Below are positions 49,976-62,389 of a stretch of 64,000 bases of DNA, piece after piece. This stretch comes from Aselliscus stoliczkanus. Lineage: Eukaryota; Chordata; Mammalia; Chiroptera; Hipposideridae. A program made the translations under genes and the position numbers. Positions within the stretch are counted from its first letter, which is position 1; every line of letters begins with the position of its first letter. Below the pieces are notes generated by a model that did no database searches, was not told where the DNA came from, and saw only the letters and a list, made by a program, of their open reading frames with translations. The stretch is from assembly GCA_033961575.1 (NCBI GenBank), contig CM066728.1, positions 105,414,852-105,478,851 of the forward strand, written 5' to 3'.

Positions 49976-52941
49976 TTTTAAAAATTGTTTTTAGACTACA
50001 GTGATGCAATTATAAAAACAACTTTGAAATCTCAGCTTCCCAAGTAAAGAGACATTTCTTGTCCAACACAGATAGATTTTTGGATAGCTCAACTGATAAT
50101 GTTATGGTGTGGAGAATAGTAACAGCCCAACTTTCCTAGAGGATATCACCTAATCATCTTGGTGGCAATGATGCTTACTGGTCACTGGTAACTTTAACCA
50201 GTGAACTGTTTATATATAAAGTTAATACTTGGCTCTTGCATTAAACCTGGCAAAGTACAGTTTTTGTTTAAGATGTCATTAATCTGGACATATCTCCTGG
50301 AAACAGATGTAACACATCTGCTTAGTAAAAAGGTTTGGTAAATTTACAAAAGAAAATATAAACCATTTTTTGGATATGGTATTTACAGATTTTACTTCTT
50401 TTCATAGTTGTCACCATATCTGACAATTAAGCTGAGAGTTAGTGAAAATCTAGCTCACCTGTGTAAATACATGAGACATAACTTGTCTTTAAGGGGTATA
50501 GTCACTCATCAGTTATGTCTAGTAGGAAAAAAATGCATAATATCTACATTAAAATTAATATAAAACAATAAAATAATAATATACCCAACAACTTCGATGT
50601 ATTTATTTCAAGAGTCTGAATATAATGTTTCATTTTATAAAGAGCAGTTGAGGAAACTGACGATAAGTCACTTGTATGACTTTCCCCCCGCCCCAAATTT
50701 TATCTATTTGTCCCTACTAGCTTTAGTATTATAGTTGCTATAAAAACAGTGGCTGTTTTATCAGATTTAAAGTTGATGTTTGCTTTGTTCTGTTTTATGC
50801 ATTCGTGACTGAAATTATTTGAGTTTATTTTAACCATTTATGAATGGCACTAGAGCAACCAATGACATTGGAACTGAGGCCTCAGAAAGGTGAGAAGGAG
50901 CCAAAAGAGAATAAACAACTGGGCAGCACTGAGGTTTGAGGTGAGCTGATCCAGGTACGAAACCTTTTCCGCCGTTAATATTGAGAAATCATTTGTTTTA
51001 AATATTAACAAATGTTGGTGAGTCCACATTTTTGAAGATGACCTTGAACCTCTCTGAGATACATTGTCTTCAGTGTTACAGGAGTCCTGTTGGTACATCT
51101 ACTGAATTAGCAAAACTCTTCCCTAACATATGAGGGATTTTCCCATGGTTGCGACTATTGTGCCAGGAAGTGGCAGAAATGTGAGTGGCCAGGCTGCTAG
51201 AAAGAGCTGGAATGTGACTACGAACACTTTAGCAGGCTGACTGACAGACTGGCTCTTAGTTGAGGCTTCCGACACTGTTTTATGTCATTCTCCTTTTATG
51301 TTATTCAGACGGGACTTGCAGCTAACAATCCTGAGGATATTTTCAACGTTCAGAGACGAATGGGAGCTTGACAGCTACCTGAAGTAGGATGAGAAGCCCT
51401 CCCCGGGATTCACCTGACTCTCTGAGAGTCTGCCCAGGTATTCACGACATGTCAATCTGCTGATAGGGACCCCCACTGTCAAGCAGGAGGCTGCCTCTGG
51501 CCTCTGGTGGCCATCTGACCATACAACACAAATAAAACAAAGAAAACCACAATTTATGTAATGTTATCCAAAAAGAAGTTATAGACAACACCAAAGGTGA
51601 AGTGAAATTTAAACTATAGACTTTGGTGGATTATCATGTGTCAACCAAAAATCATGGAACATGCCAAAAAGCAGGAAAAAAACAACCTGTTTCCAAAAGA
51701 TAAATCAAGCAGCATAACCAGACCCAGAGATGTAACTCTCATAGGAACATTAAAATAAGTATGATGAATATATATGCTCTATATTTGTACATTTCATTGC
51801 ATGTAATTTTTACATAAAGTCTATAGTGATATATTGAGCTCCAGTTAATACAATGCATGCCAAAACATTCAGGGGAAAATTTTTCAACTTCTGCAGTATG
51901 CTTTGACATTCATTCAAAATAAAATATGTTATGGATACAGGATCAAATTAAGTGTCTGATAAAATAATAAAGTAAAATGTGAATTGCAGAATCAAGATGG
52001 TACATAAAGTTTTTCCATTTTTCAAATTAAAATGTTTGCAATATAATATTGGAAAATTTAAATTAGATGGCATATATTGAAAATCCATATTGCATATCAT
52101 ACAAGACAAAGATTTATTAAAGGTTTAAATCTAAGAGGATAAACGTTTATAACTATAGGAGAAAATAGGAAAATGTCCTTATAATCTCAGGATCAGCAAA
52201 AATTTGGTGAACAACAGAAACCTAGACTCAAAATTATACTAAATAAGATCTCAATGTTATGAAAACCACACAAATTACCCCATAACCTATATTTACATAA
52301 AATTCCATAATAAAATGCACTGCATTGTCCACAAAGGTGAGATATTACTAATGAAATAAATGAACCTTAAATTTCATACCTCTTTTTAATTTCTAAATGA
52401 CACTAAAGTATTCATTTTGTCATTTTAAATAACAATATTATAAAAAGATGAAACTGTCTAGAATAGGTTTCTATCATCAAAGCTATTTAATTGCTTATTG
52501 AATGTCTATCCAGAATGTGGCTATATATCAGAATCTATATTAATTTATGACATGCAGAGAGATATTGTAAAGGCTATGAGAAACTAACTTACTCCATATC
52601 ATCTGAGAGCTACAGAAGCAGATACTATTGAGAATTTTTCCTACATATACAATATTTTTAAATTTTATCTTTTCTAAACTGTCTATTCTTAGAGTGTACC
52701 TGTCTCTTGTTAACAGAATAATTGTAAAAGCACAGAATAATAAATGTCCGCTTATGTTTTCTGATCACGTAGGGGAAGTTTCTACCATTTATTTTATTCT
52801 AAGCACTTGGGAAAACATAGGCAGATGTGTCCTCTTGTTCTACCCAATAACAAACATCTTCATTTAGACAAATAAATATAATTATATAAATTATTTTTGG
52901 TTTTATGCTTCAAAGAAATTTCTGATGTGGAATATTATTTT
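49976..52941. other. no recognised feature
   Basis: AT-rich sequence with a GC-richer unique patch at 51120-51530 ('aatgtgagtggccaggctgc'). No domain-bearing frame, RNA or assignable repeat was seen. Confidence 0.4.
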
Positions 52942-52958
52942 AAAAGAAAATTGTTTTC

Positions 52959-53676
52959 CAACCAAAATCCCCATCAGTAGATGACTGGATTAAGAAACTG
53001 TGGTATATTTATACAATGGAGTATTATTCCTTTATAAAGAAAAATGAAATCGTATCATTTGCAACGATATGGATGGACCTAGAGACTATTATGTTAAGTG
53101 AAATAAGTCAGTCGGAGAAAGACAAATACCATATGATCTCACTTATATGTGAAATCTGAAAAACTGAATGAATGAGCAAAGTAAACAGAAACAGTCTCAT
53201 AGATATAGAGGAAAAACAGGGTTGCTAGTTGGGAGGGGGGTAGGGATGAGGGAGAAGGGGAAGGGATTAGACAGCATAAATAGGTAACTACAATATTACC
53301 ACAGGGATATGACAGACAGTTCGGGGAATATAATAATGCTGTAAATATTTTGTGGGGTATCAGGCGGTCACATGTCTTGTTAGGGAGACCACTTCATGGA
53401 TGGATTAGAGGCTTGATCTCTGCACTGCACACCTAAAGCTGATGTTGTATAATATTGTATACCAACTGTAAGTGAATATATAGATAGTCACAGGATGTGG
53501 ATTATACAGTGGAAGGGAGTCAAAGGAATTGTAATAAATAGTATGATATGGGGGGGAGGAGTGGGGAGGAGAAGTGGGGGAGGGGATTGTCACTTTGAGG
53601 GGTAAAACGTATAACTATTGCACTGTGTTGTACATCTGAAACTAATTAAAAAAATAAAAAAATAATTAATTTAAAA
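52959..53676 (+). mobile_element. 5'-truncated L1 (ORF2 end + 3' UTR), sense
   Basis: It begins 'caaccaaaatccccatcagt' and runs through the end of ORF2 ('caacgatatggatggaccta', 'gtgaaataagtcagtcggag', 'accatatgatctcacttata'). The 3' UTR follows, with a G-rich segment at about 53550-53590 and the end 'gttgtacatctgaaactaat' plus an A-rich tail. A perfect 17-bp TSD, 'aaaagaaaattgttttc', is at 52942-52958 and 53677-53693. About 718 bp of an element that is normally near 6 kb. ORF2 is only a C-terminal stub with no catalytic domain. Confidence 0.95.
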
Positions 53677-53693
53677 AAAAGAAAATTGTTTTC

Positions 53694-54200
53694 AGATTAC
53701 AATTAAGTGTAATTAGGATCATCTATAAGCAGCAGCATTGTGATATAGATTTAAAAACAATCCACGCCAGGCCAGCTAGAGCTGTTTCCTGAAATAAGAC
53801 AGTAATACAAATTATTATAGGGATGCCCTCTTCCATTAGCAGTCTAAGAAAGACATACAAGTACGCTGGCCAGAGTGTGTCTGAAATTATTCTTTATATT
53901 CACATGTATCCATAAAACAAATTTTAAAAACATAGAAAATATATGCACAATATACATAAAACTGAAGGTGGTGGATAATTCAGTCTTACATCTGATCAAA
54001 TATTGTGGGTTCCTGAAGATCCCAGGATGGCTAGTACAACTGAATTTAAAGGAATTACATAAAGTAATCTTACCCTGGCACTGGTTCAAGAAAATCACTG
54101 CATGACTCTTAATTCACACTAACTATAGACTTAGCAGGAGATAGGCTATGATTAAAACAAACAAAAAACCTCAATTATGAGCTACAACAGATGAGAATGT
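53694..54200. other. no recognised feature
   Basis: Short unique AT-rich interval. The overlapping frames at 53844-54105 are chance. Confidence 0.4.
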
Positions 54201-54224
54201 TTTAATTAAAACCAAAGGGAACCA

Positions 54225-54645
54225 TCAGGTTGTTCTCTGTATCTGAGTCTGTTTCTGTTTTGTCTGTTCATTTGTTTTGTTCTTTAGATTCCACATATAA
54301 GTGAGATCATATGGGATTTGTATTTCTAAATCTGATTTATTTCACTTAGTATAATGCCCTCTAGGTCCACTCATGTTGATGGAAATGGTAAGATTTCATT
54401 CTTTTTTATGGCTGAGTAACATTCATTGTACATAAGTGCACCCTATTTTCTTTATCCAACCATCTACTCATAGACATCGGGGTTGCTTCTATATCTTGGC
54501 TATTGTAAATAATGCTGCAATGAAGATAGGGGTGTGCATATCTTTTCGAATTAGTGTTTTGGATTTAGGTAAACACCTAGGAGTGGAATTGCTGGGTCAT
54601 AAGGTAGTTCTATTTTTAATTTTTTTCGGAAACTGGTGGCCAGAG
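54225..54645 (-). mobile_element. L1 ORF2 end, inverted 5' part of an L1 insertion
   Basis: 'attccacatataagtgagat', 'gctgagtaacattcattgta', 'ttgtaaataatgctgcaatg' and 'ggagtggaattgctgggtca' are the complement of the end of L1 ORF2. It abuts, without a gap, a sense L1 3' UTR at 54646, which is the layout expected from twin priming. The outer direct repeat is described with the 54646 entry. Confidence 0.85.
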
Positions 54646-54905
54646 AGGAGGGGGATTGGGGAATGGGGTTAAAAAGGTGAAGGGACTAAGAAATACTTTT
54701 AGTTACAAAATAGTCACATGGATGTAAAGTACAGCACAGGGAACATAGCCTAATGCTGTGACAGCTATGTATAGTGCCAGGTGTGTAACAGACTAATCAG
54801 GTGTTCATGTCATAAGTCTAACTACTGCACTTGTAGACCTGAAACTAATATAAAATATTATTGAATGTTGACTGTAACTGAAAAATAAATAAATAATTAA
54901 TTAAA
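54646..54905 (+). mobile_element. L1 3' UTR, sense part of the 5'-inverted L1
   Basis: 'aaagtacagcacagggaaca', 'tagtgccaggtgtgtaacag' and 'cttgtagacctgaaactaat' are L1 3' UTR, ending in an (AAAT)-rich tail. This L1 subfamily differs from the one at 52959. A 10-bp direct repeat, 'ttaattaaaa', at 54202-54211 and 54897-54906 could be the TSD of the whole inverted insertion; it is simple in composition and therefore weak. Confidence 0.8.
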
Positions 54906-55125
54906 ATAAAACATTCCATGGATAAGTGGTTCTTCATTTCAACTAAAATGTACAAAGGGAAGATACTGTACAATGAATGCCTGAAAAAAAGAAAATAACA
55001 AGAAAAGGGAAAAAAGCCAATTATCAGTATTATTTACAGGTTCTGGACATCTCCATTAATGAAACACAAGATGTTCTCAAGGTTACTTTAGTTAATCACA
55101 ACTGAAGTGAACAATGCTTCCCAAT

Positions 55126-55207
55126 TCAGGCTCTTTTCTTCTCATTTGTAGCTTTTTGTTTTTTGGGTTTTTTTTTAGTAACTTCTTCAGTCACTTCTTT
55201 ATCTCCA
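55126..55207 (-). other. possible terminal exon or retrocopy end, very uncertain
   Basis: On the minus strand 'cagttttatctctag', which resembles a 3' splice acceptor, precedes an open frame encoding 'GDKEVTEEVTKKKPKKQK' and eight more residues before TGA. The downstream sequence lacks an obvious polyadenylation signal. I do not recognise the protein; the same frame is also open upstream of the putative acceptor. A Lys-rich peptide can arise from an A-rich tract by chance. Confidence 0.15.
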
Positions 55208-56055
55208 CTAGAGATAAAACTGATGTTTAAGAAATATAATGAAAGGCGGTCCTATCAGAGATACCGTGTATTCACAAACACGCACCTCCCTTTAAAGTGG
55301 CAGGAACACAGAAACCTTGTGACTCATCCAGGGTCTCTGTGTCCAAGAAAGTCTGCAACTCCACCTCGTGGCACATTGACCAGGGACACACAGGCGTCGC
55401 TTCTGGCATTTCAGGCAACAAACTAAATACAAAATCCCACAGAAACCCCCTGCACGTATAATCACTCTCCATTCTCTCTTCATGTGCTACTGTCAATGCA
55501 ATTCTGTCTTTCTTTCCCCTTTGCTCCCACTCCTCAGGTTTTTTCCCTGAGAAGTTAAAAGAACCCTCATGACTGAACATAATCACTATTTACGCTAGCT
55601 TCCTGGGGGAAAGTTGGCAGCTAAACAAAAAGGAAATCTTGACATTGAGAGCAGAGAAGTTGAAAATGAACTAATGACTGCTCCACCTAAATGAGTATGT
55701 GTAATGAACACGTCTGGATTTTGAAAGATCCAGTTTTCCATATCTTCGTGAGGGAACAGATTATTAGGAAGGCCTGGGAAGCAGACACCGGGAATGGCAA
55801 AGGTATTCTGACTAATGCTCAGGGGCCTGTCAGGAAGATGGCATTTGAACAAGGACTCGATGCAGGTGCAAACAACACGCTTCCATTTTCACTCAGGCAG
55901 AGCAAACAACCAGGGCCAACTCTGAAAGCAAAGACACACCATTGATTGTTTTCAAGGACCAGAAAGGAGGCCGACTTAGGAAGGAGAAAGTTTAGTAGAA
56001 AACGAGAACGGAGAGAAAACAGTGGGAGAGGGTTGAGGGGGACAGATAATGATTA
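55208..56055. other. no recognised feature
   Basis: Unique-looking and moderately GC-rich. The opposed frames at 55163-55586 have no domain. Confidence 0.35.
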
Positions 56056-56059
56056 TACC

Positions 56060-56440
56060 ATTGCAAGCTCACTGATTTTTATTATGATGTAATGAAGAAC
56101 TATTGCAGGGCTTCAAGTAGACGAGCCATTTGATCTAATTTGTGTTCAGAAGGAAATACTCTGGCTTCTGTGCTGAGAACACACTGCAGTGAGTGAGAGG
56201 ATGAACACAGTACAGATCAGAGTTTCTATGAGGGCCGGGGGGCAGAGAGGACAATGGTACACCCCAGGGACAGCAATGAAGATCGTGAGAACTGGCTGGA
56301 ATGTCCATCCTGTTTTGAAATTGGAGACAAGATTTGTTGCCTAATAACAAGTAGTGACAAAGAAAGAAAAATCTAGATTTTTAGTCTGGAGTTGCCATCA
56401 TCTGAGAGGAGAACTCTGCAGTTGGGGCAGCTTTGGAGTC
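56060..56440 (+). repeat. ancient interspersed repeat, family not assigned
   Basis: 'gggcttcaagtagacgagcc', 'gaaatactctggcttctgtg', 'tgagaacacactgcagtgag' and 'gtctggagttgccatcatct' follow the 3' part of the old mammalian repeat also seen at 13.9 and 30.1 kb. This is the best preserved of the window's copies. The name is left open. Confidence 0.55.
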
Positions 56441-57839
56441 AAGTTGGCCAGAATATCAGTGTTGCAAGTGATAAATTTGATCAGCTAATTAGAAACAAAC
56501 AAACAACAACAAAAAAAAAAAAACAAGAGAGAGAGAAAGCTAATAGGTACTCCCATGTGTTAGTCTGGAGTTCTTATGGAGCTCCAGCTAAGGATACAAG
56601 TTGAAAATTCTTGAGGCTGCATTAAATCACCAAGAAAATAAGTGTAATGAGGAGGCTAAGGCAGAACATATCAAAGACTAAGTGTTTAGAGGGAAAATAT
56701 ATTCTACAAAGAGAGACTGAGAAGGAGTAATATGAGTGGCTGGAGGGAAGCCATGTGAACAGGCATTCTGGATGCTCAAGGAAGGGATTGTGTGAGGAAG
56801 GAGGGAAAATCAACTCCACAAACGATGTGAGGTCAAGTCAGACGAGGGTCGGGAACTGACCATGGTAAAAACTCCTATTTTAAGTTGTGTTAGTTTGAAC
56901 AGTAGAGAGCTGCTGCTGATGACGTGTGTGGACCAACAAAAAGGCAGTTATTTATGGTTCTGTCTGATATTTTGTACTTTGTCAATTTAAGAGTAAAATA
57001 GATAAAACCAATAAAAGATAACTTAATGACATCAGTCATCCACATATGATGTTAAAACTGGAAGGTGGAGACTATTTTCATTTATGAATCTAAGCTTAAA
57101 AAAAGATTTGCCATATCAATGTTTGTAACACCAATCATTATTTTATTGGAGACTTTTCAAACCCATGAAATTCATGTACAAAAGTGTTCCAGGATCTAAA
57201 TTCACCACATGTCCTTAACAACACATGGCATCCTATCATATTGGATAACAAATGTAACACATGCTGAACATACTCGTAAATAAAACTATCCTCTATGTTG
57301 TTCAGTTATAAAGACAGCATCTCTTATTTGTCCTTTTCCAAACATGTCATTTGAAGAGCACGCTCATTATGCTGATTAAGATGAAGGTAAGTTTCTAACG
57401 TCTACGCACAACTTAGAGCTGAAGTTACACCGTGAAGTTACACAGGCAGGGTCATTTAACACACAGAGACCGTGGGTTTCACAGTACTGACAGCTGTCGT
57501 TTTGGTGCCCTACTCTCCTCTACCTTGGTGAAAATTACACTTCTGCTGACCGCTTATGCCAGTACTTTCATCTAAAGCTCTGTCTTCCCAAATATTTTTA
57601 ATTTAAACTGATTTCATTGACAATATTAACATTGTAACAGATAAAATGTCAGGGCTGCTAATCTGCTCTCTCCAACCTCTCAGGGCATGTTGCCTTCAAA
57701 TATATGATTGTTACTCACCATAATACATGAACCCCATCTTCTCACATATTTTTCATAATCAGCTAACTTCATGCAGATTTAAAATAAGAGTAGTGGATTT
57801 AAAACTTTAAATGTGGTACACTTTGACTCTAAGCCACTT
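56441..57839. other. no recognised feature except an A-rich tract
   Basis: An A-rich tract with (GA)n lies at 56494-56537. The remainder is unique-looking DNA without an exon. Confidence 0.4.
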
Positions 57840-57856
57840 AAAGTTTTCTGTCATTG

Positions 57857-58026
57857 GGCCGGCCAAGTGGCGTGGTGGTTAAGCGCTGGCTTGGGAAGCC
57901 ATTGGCCCTGGTTTGGGTCCCACATATGAGGGTCAGTGACACTGCCCTCAAAAAATAAAAAAATAAAAATAAAAATAAAATAATATAATTGTGTTTATTA
58001 AACTGCCAGTGATACTTTATATAAAA
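57857..58026 (+). mobile_element. tRNA-derived SINE, type A, with 3' extra segment
   Basis: The type A head 'ggccggccaagtggcgtggt' with B box 'ggtttgggtcc' and 'actgccctc' is followed by an A-rich tail (57949-57980). About 40 bp of non-SINE sequence ('ataattgtgtttattaaact', 'gccagtgatactttatat') and a second A-run come before the TSD. The TSD 'aaagttttctgtcattg' (17 bp, perfect) is at 57840-57856 and 58027-58043, so the extra 40 bp belongs to the insertion. This suggests read-through transcription and 3' transduction. Confidence 0.9.
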
Positions 58027-58178
58027 AAAGTTTTCTGTCATTGTAATATTTAATTTGATTATTCTGACCCAGAACACTATGTAAACCTGTATATACTGAA
58101 AATAAAACAATACCAACGTCTTATGATTCTTAAATGTATCTAATTAATGCAGTGTTTACTTTCCAACTCAACGAACAG

Positions 58179-58242
58179 TGTGTGTGTGCATGTGTGTGAG
58201 TGTGTGCATGTGTGTGTATGTGGGCATGTGTGTGTGTATATG
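58179..58242. repeat. imperfect (GT)n microsatellite
   Basis: GT units with GCATGT and GGGCATGT variants, similar in composition to the tract at 2854. Confidence 0.85.
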
Positions 58243-60044
58243 TGAATTTAGTTAAAGCTGGGCAGAGAGATAAAATGAGGAGTAGAAAAATCGATATAAT
58301 GGCATAGGTCCTGAAAACATTGATTAATTCCAACTGTGTAATTTAATAATCCAGTTTACTTTCACACAATATTAAAATAGTGTCTTCAAAGGCAAAAATA
58401 AGGTGTTCTGGTACATAGGAAATGATTGATTTATTATAAATTTAGTGTCTTCAGAGGTCTAGCAAGAGAAACAATTCATTTATTTTTATCATTCCCTAAT
58501 ACTTTCTGGACAAAATGAGAGCAAAGTTTCAAATACTAAGAAGCGTTAAGATTTTTTCATAGTTTTCAAATCAGATTGTGAATTCAATTAGTTCTACTTG
58601 AAGCACTAAATGATAAATAAAATCCTGACCCTCCACAGGAAACAATAAAATGATATGTCAAAATAGCATTCTACATTATGGTTTGAATGCCCAATATAAA
58701 ACTAGAAATAAAAATACATAGCACAATTTCAATTTGCTGAGACTCGTGCTTTGTAAAATATAGTTACTTCTCTCCATTACTGTCGTTCATCCTCCAGCAA
58801 TTATTCAAATTCCTACTTCCACTCTCCAGATCGAAACATATTCCAATTATGTACATATTTCTTAGCATCATCATTATTATAAATTACCATTTCAAAACAT
58901 AATTTATATCTTTTTTCTTTAATTTAAAGACTAATTAACTGTTTCTGTTGAGATGTCTTTTATTCTTATTTAGATTATAAAGTTTTCCCTCTACTGTCCA
59001 TAACGGAAAAAAAAATTATTCTAGAGTTTTACATGGAAAGACTAGAGAGAGATACCTACTAGTCAAAATTATTAAAAGGTGTAGACAGGAAATGTATATT
59101 ATTACAGAAGTTCAACTCATACTTTAGCTCATTTTTTTTAAAAATTATCATGACAATTAGGATGTTTATCTTGAATTAAATTTAACAAATAAGAATGTTA
59201 ATATAATATTTTGGTAAGTTAAACCTCATTGATTTTACTTTTGGCTATCTATTCTTCAAAGATTTGACTCCATATTTTACTTAGAGGATTTAAGGATTTA
59301 TATCAGGGATGGCCCAAAGGGTCAGGAATCTCAGAGATGTTAGCAGAAAGGGAGTGGGAGATAATATAATTCCAGGCAGTTAATCTGTCCCAGGGGCCTG
59401 AAGGCTAGTCAGCAGAGGCAGTGCCTCTCTCCCCGCTCCATCCCCCAGAAACCCAGGAGTTCAGAGACCCACAGGGGTCCCTCAGCACTTTTGAGAAGAC
59501 AGGGGTGTTAGATTATTTCACAGGAACTGTCTCGCCTGTCCAATGACAGAAGAAAATAATATACATGCTATATATCTTCTCTTGTATAGTCAAGCTCTGA
59601 AAAAAAACCATATTAGAGAAAAAAGACAGAAAACAGCTTTTTAATTCCCTATTTTTCTCTAATTCATGAAACTGTAATATAAACATAAATATATTATTTC
59701 AATATGATTGGTTGTTTTTTCATATGAAGTTCATGTTTATGATAGATATATGAAAATATAGAGAGTAAAAAAGTTAAAATATGTTTATCATCCCTAAAAT
59801 AAGAAATGTTTATAATTTGACATGTATCCTTTTTACATTTGAAAAATAACATAGATAGTTTTGAATCATAATTTATTTTAGTTGGCATGTCAAAGTTATC
59901 TGTAAATATTCATTTAACAGTTATATGACATTTCTTTGCCTTTATATAGAATAATTTAATTAATAATTTCCCAATTCTGGATATTCAGGGTTGTATTATT
60001 TTGTTTTTAAGGTTGTATGATTTTATTTTTTGGTGTAATTTTTT
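58243..60044. other. no assigned feature
   Basis: AT-rich apart from a GC-richer patch at 59290-59530 ('agaggcagtgcctctctccc') that looks like an old repeat or LTR but was not identified. Confidence 0.35.
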
Positions 60045-60059
60045 AAGACTGGTTTGCTT

Positions 60060-60173
60060 GGGCCGGCCGAGTGGCGCGGTGGTTAAGCGCTGGCCTGGGA
60101 AGCCAGCGGCCCTGGTTCGGTCCCACATATGAGGACCAGTTACACTGCCCTTAAAAAAAAAAAAAAAAAAAAA
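60060..60173 (+). mobile_element. tRNA-derived SINE, type A (short form), sense
   Basis: The cleanest type A copy: 'gggccggccgagtggcgcgg' (A-box region), 'tggttaagcgctggcctggg', B box 'ggttcggtccc', 'cacatatgaggaccagtta', then a pure A-tail. A perfect 15-bp TSD, 'aagactggtttgctt', is at 60045-60059 and 60174-60188. The promoter-like boxes lie inside the tRNA-like head. A young insertion; not a functional tRNA. Confidence 0.97.
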
Positions 60174-60729
60174 AAGACTGGTTTGCTTTTTCTATAATGA
60201 AAAGAAGCTGCCATACATATATGTGAACAAAATTATCTTTCTTGGTTTTACCTCATTTCCTCTTTTTATTATGAATTAAGTTATTATTATTGCCGGTTCT
60301 TTTTATATATATTGATAATTGGTTTTCAGAGAAGAAAAACCTGACCTATTTATGCATGAATAACTAGTGTTTTGAGAGGACTTTTATATTGCATCCATTC
60401 TAATATTATTTAGGTGGGAAATTATTTTTCTAAATTTTTAAAGAATACACTGAGATATGCATACAGCTACATCTATACTATCTTTCTGCATGTTGGAGGC
60501 ATGTCTTGTGAAATGTGTTCACTCATGTTTTTGTTTTTGCATTTTGCTGACTAAAATGAAATGCATTTCATCAGTAAAATATCAGATGGTCATTTTTCAC
60601 TCAACAAGAAGAGCAGGTCTGGATTAACAACAGTTAGAAATGTAGACATAATACAGAAATGAGTAAGTGAAGTGATTGCCATTCTTACATTATTATGACT
60701 ATGCTAGAGGTCATGGAAGTGGAATTTGG

Positions 60730-60808
60730 CAAGATAAGATAAAATGGAGAGATGATAGATAAGATAGAGAGATAATAGATAAGATGGAGAGATGCTAGAT
60801 GGATGGAT

Positions 60809-60854
<46 letters not shown>
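60730..60854. repeat. (GATA)n microsatellite with degenerate left half
   Basis: An uninterrupted run of GATA units (60808-60854) follows imperfect GATA/GGAGA units from about 60730. Minus-strand frames across it encode only 'LSIY'-type repeats. Confidence 0.92.
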
Positions 60855-60855
<1 letters not shown>

Positions 60856-60889
60856 GACCCAACATGTTCTCTGCACAGATGACTAACTT

Positions 60890-62389
60890 CATAGAGTGGA
60901 AGAAAGCCCTAAATTGCAGGGTTGGGAGTTGGTCACCAGATTAAAGCTAACAAAAAATGTGAAATAACCTTCAAGAAGCTATAACAACATGCATTGATTA
61001 ACTTTTTCTGGGTCAAGACTGGACTAGATATGCCAAAAATGAAATGATCATTCAGATGTGAAATACACTGGATTACATGTATTTTTTTGAAGTACCATGT
61101 TTACAAGTACAGTTTCAGAGGAATACTGCCAGAAGTTGAATACTTAGGATTATCTCTAGGTCAAAGGAAAATGTCTAAATTACCTGACACCAAAGTAGCA
61201 CTACCTGTCAGCAGATTTTGTTGATGGTGGTGACCTGGATAAGACAAATGATTAGTATGGGATACTAATGCATGTGACAGGTTACCTCTGGGAACTCTCT
61301 GTCCAGCTGATCTTTGCAGGAGACTGATCTGTGATCAAGGGAGACGTCAACACATTCTGACACGCAGGACTGTGGGTATGGAGGTTTTGTCATCTCTTTC
61401 AGTTGTCTAAGGGATTTTGTCCTTAAACGGTTCTCAGACTTTGAGGTTGGAGGACAAATCCCCTTTTGTTAATTTGTGGCCTCCTCCATATTCTGCCAGT
61501 ATGCATTGGCATGGGAATATGTCAGGTATTCAGAAAAGTGATGGTAAGCCACATTTTTACAGTGTAATGTTCAAGGCTGTAGACAGGTTGAACTTTCTAG
61601 TAAATCTCTTGGTCCCTGCATAAGATGTTCTTCCAAATTATGCCTGGGGGGTAACTTAAAATATATTGGTGGATGGACATAATGGTGTTATGCAGTAGTA
61701 CAAAAATATTTAGCAAAATAAGCACCTACAAAAGGCAGACCACTGAGCGTGAATCAAGGTGAAAAAGCTGCAGAAATCTAGAGTAATAATTTGTTTTGGG
61801 TTTCTTCTATGCTTTTAGCAAGGGGTTATACAAAAAGATAAACTCAGAAAATAATGAGTCTATTTGTATGAAGAAATGAAAATGAACAGGGATAGTAAAT
61901 TAGGGCCTTGAAGTGTTGGAAAAACTGATTGCCTCTGTACTTCAAAAGTATGGAATAAGATACAAGTGGCTTTGAGTGATATAGTCTCATTAATATTCAC
62001 TCTGAGACATATATATGAGCCTGCCCTTCTCACCTAATGCCATTATTTTTAGTAGCCTCAAGATAGCTATTAAGTTGAGAGAAAATGTTTTGGCCAGGGA
62101 ATACAAGGAATAAAAGTTTTTAGTTCAATTACACTGTCACTACTTTAATATTCTGTGTTGGGTTTATACAGATAAAAGTGGGGGAAGGCACATAGCATAA
62201 ATCTTTACAGGTCACTAGACATGCAAGTTCCATATCTGGGACTGATGGAGAGGACTTGCATCCCTCAAAATCTTTGATTTGTGGTTGGATGTAGTAATTA
62301 GGTGTAGCCAATGGAAACAGAAAGGAGGATCCAATAGGATATGTTATGACGCTATGACTATCACTCGTCTGATCAAACAAAACTGTCTA
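60890..62389. other. no recognised feature
   Basis: Unique-looking DNA. Frames such as 61417-61623 have no known domain. Confidence 0.4.

Noticed and set aside
60060..60130. tRNA-like sequence with A and B boxes
   Set aside because: The head of a SINE with A-tail and TSD; it has no proper acceptor stem or 3' end of a functional tRNA.
60685..60892. Frames with 'LSIY' repeats
   Set aside because: Translations of the (GATA)n microsatellite.
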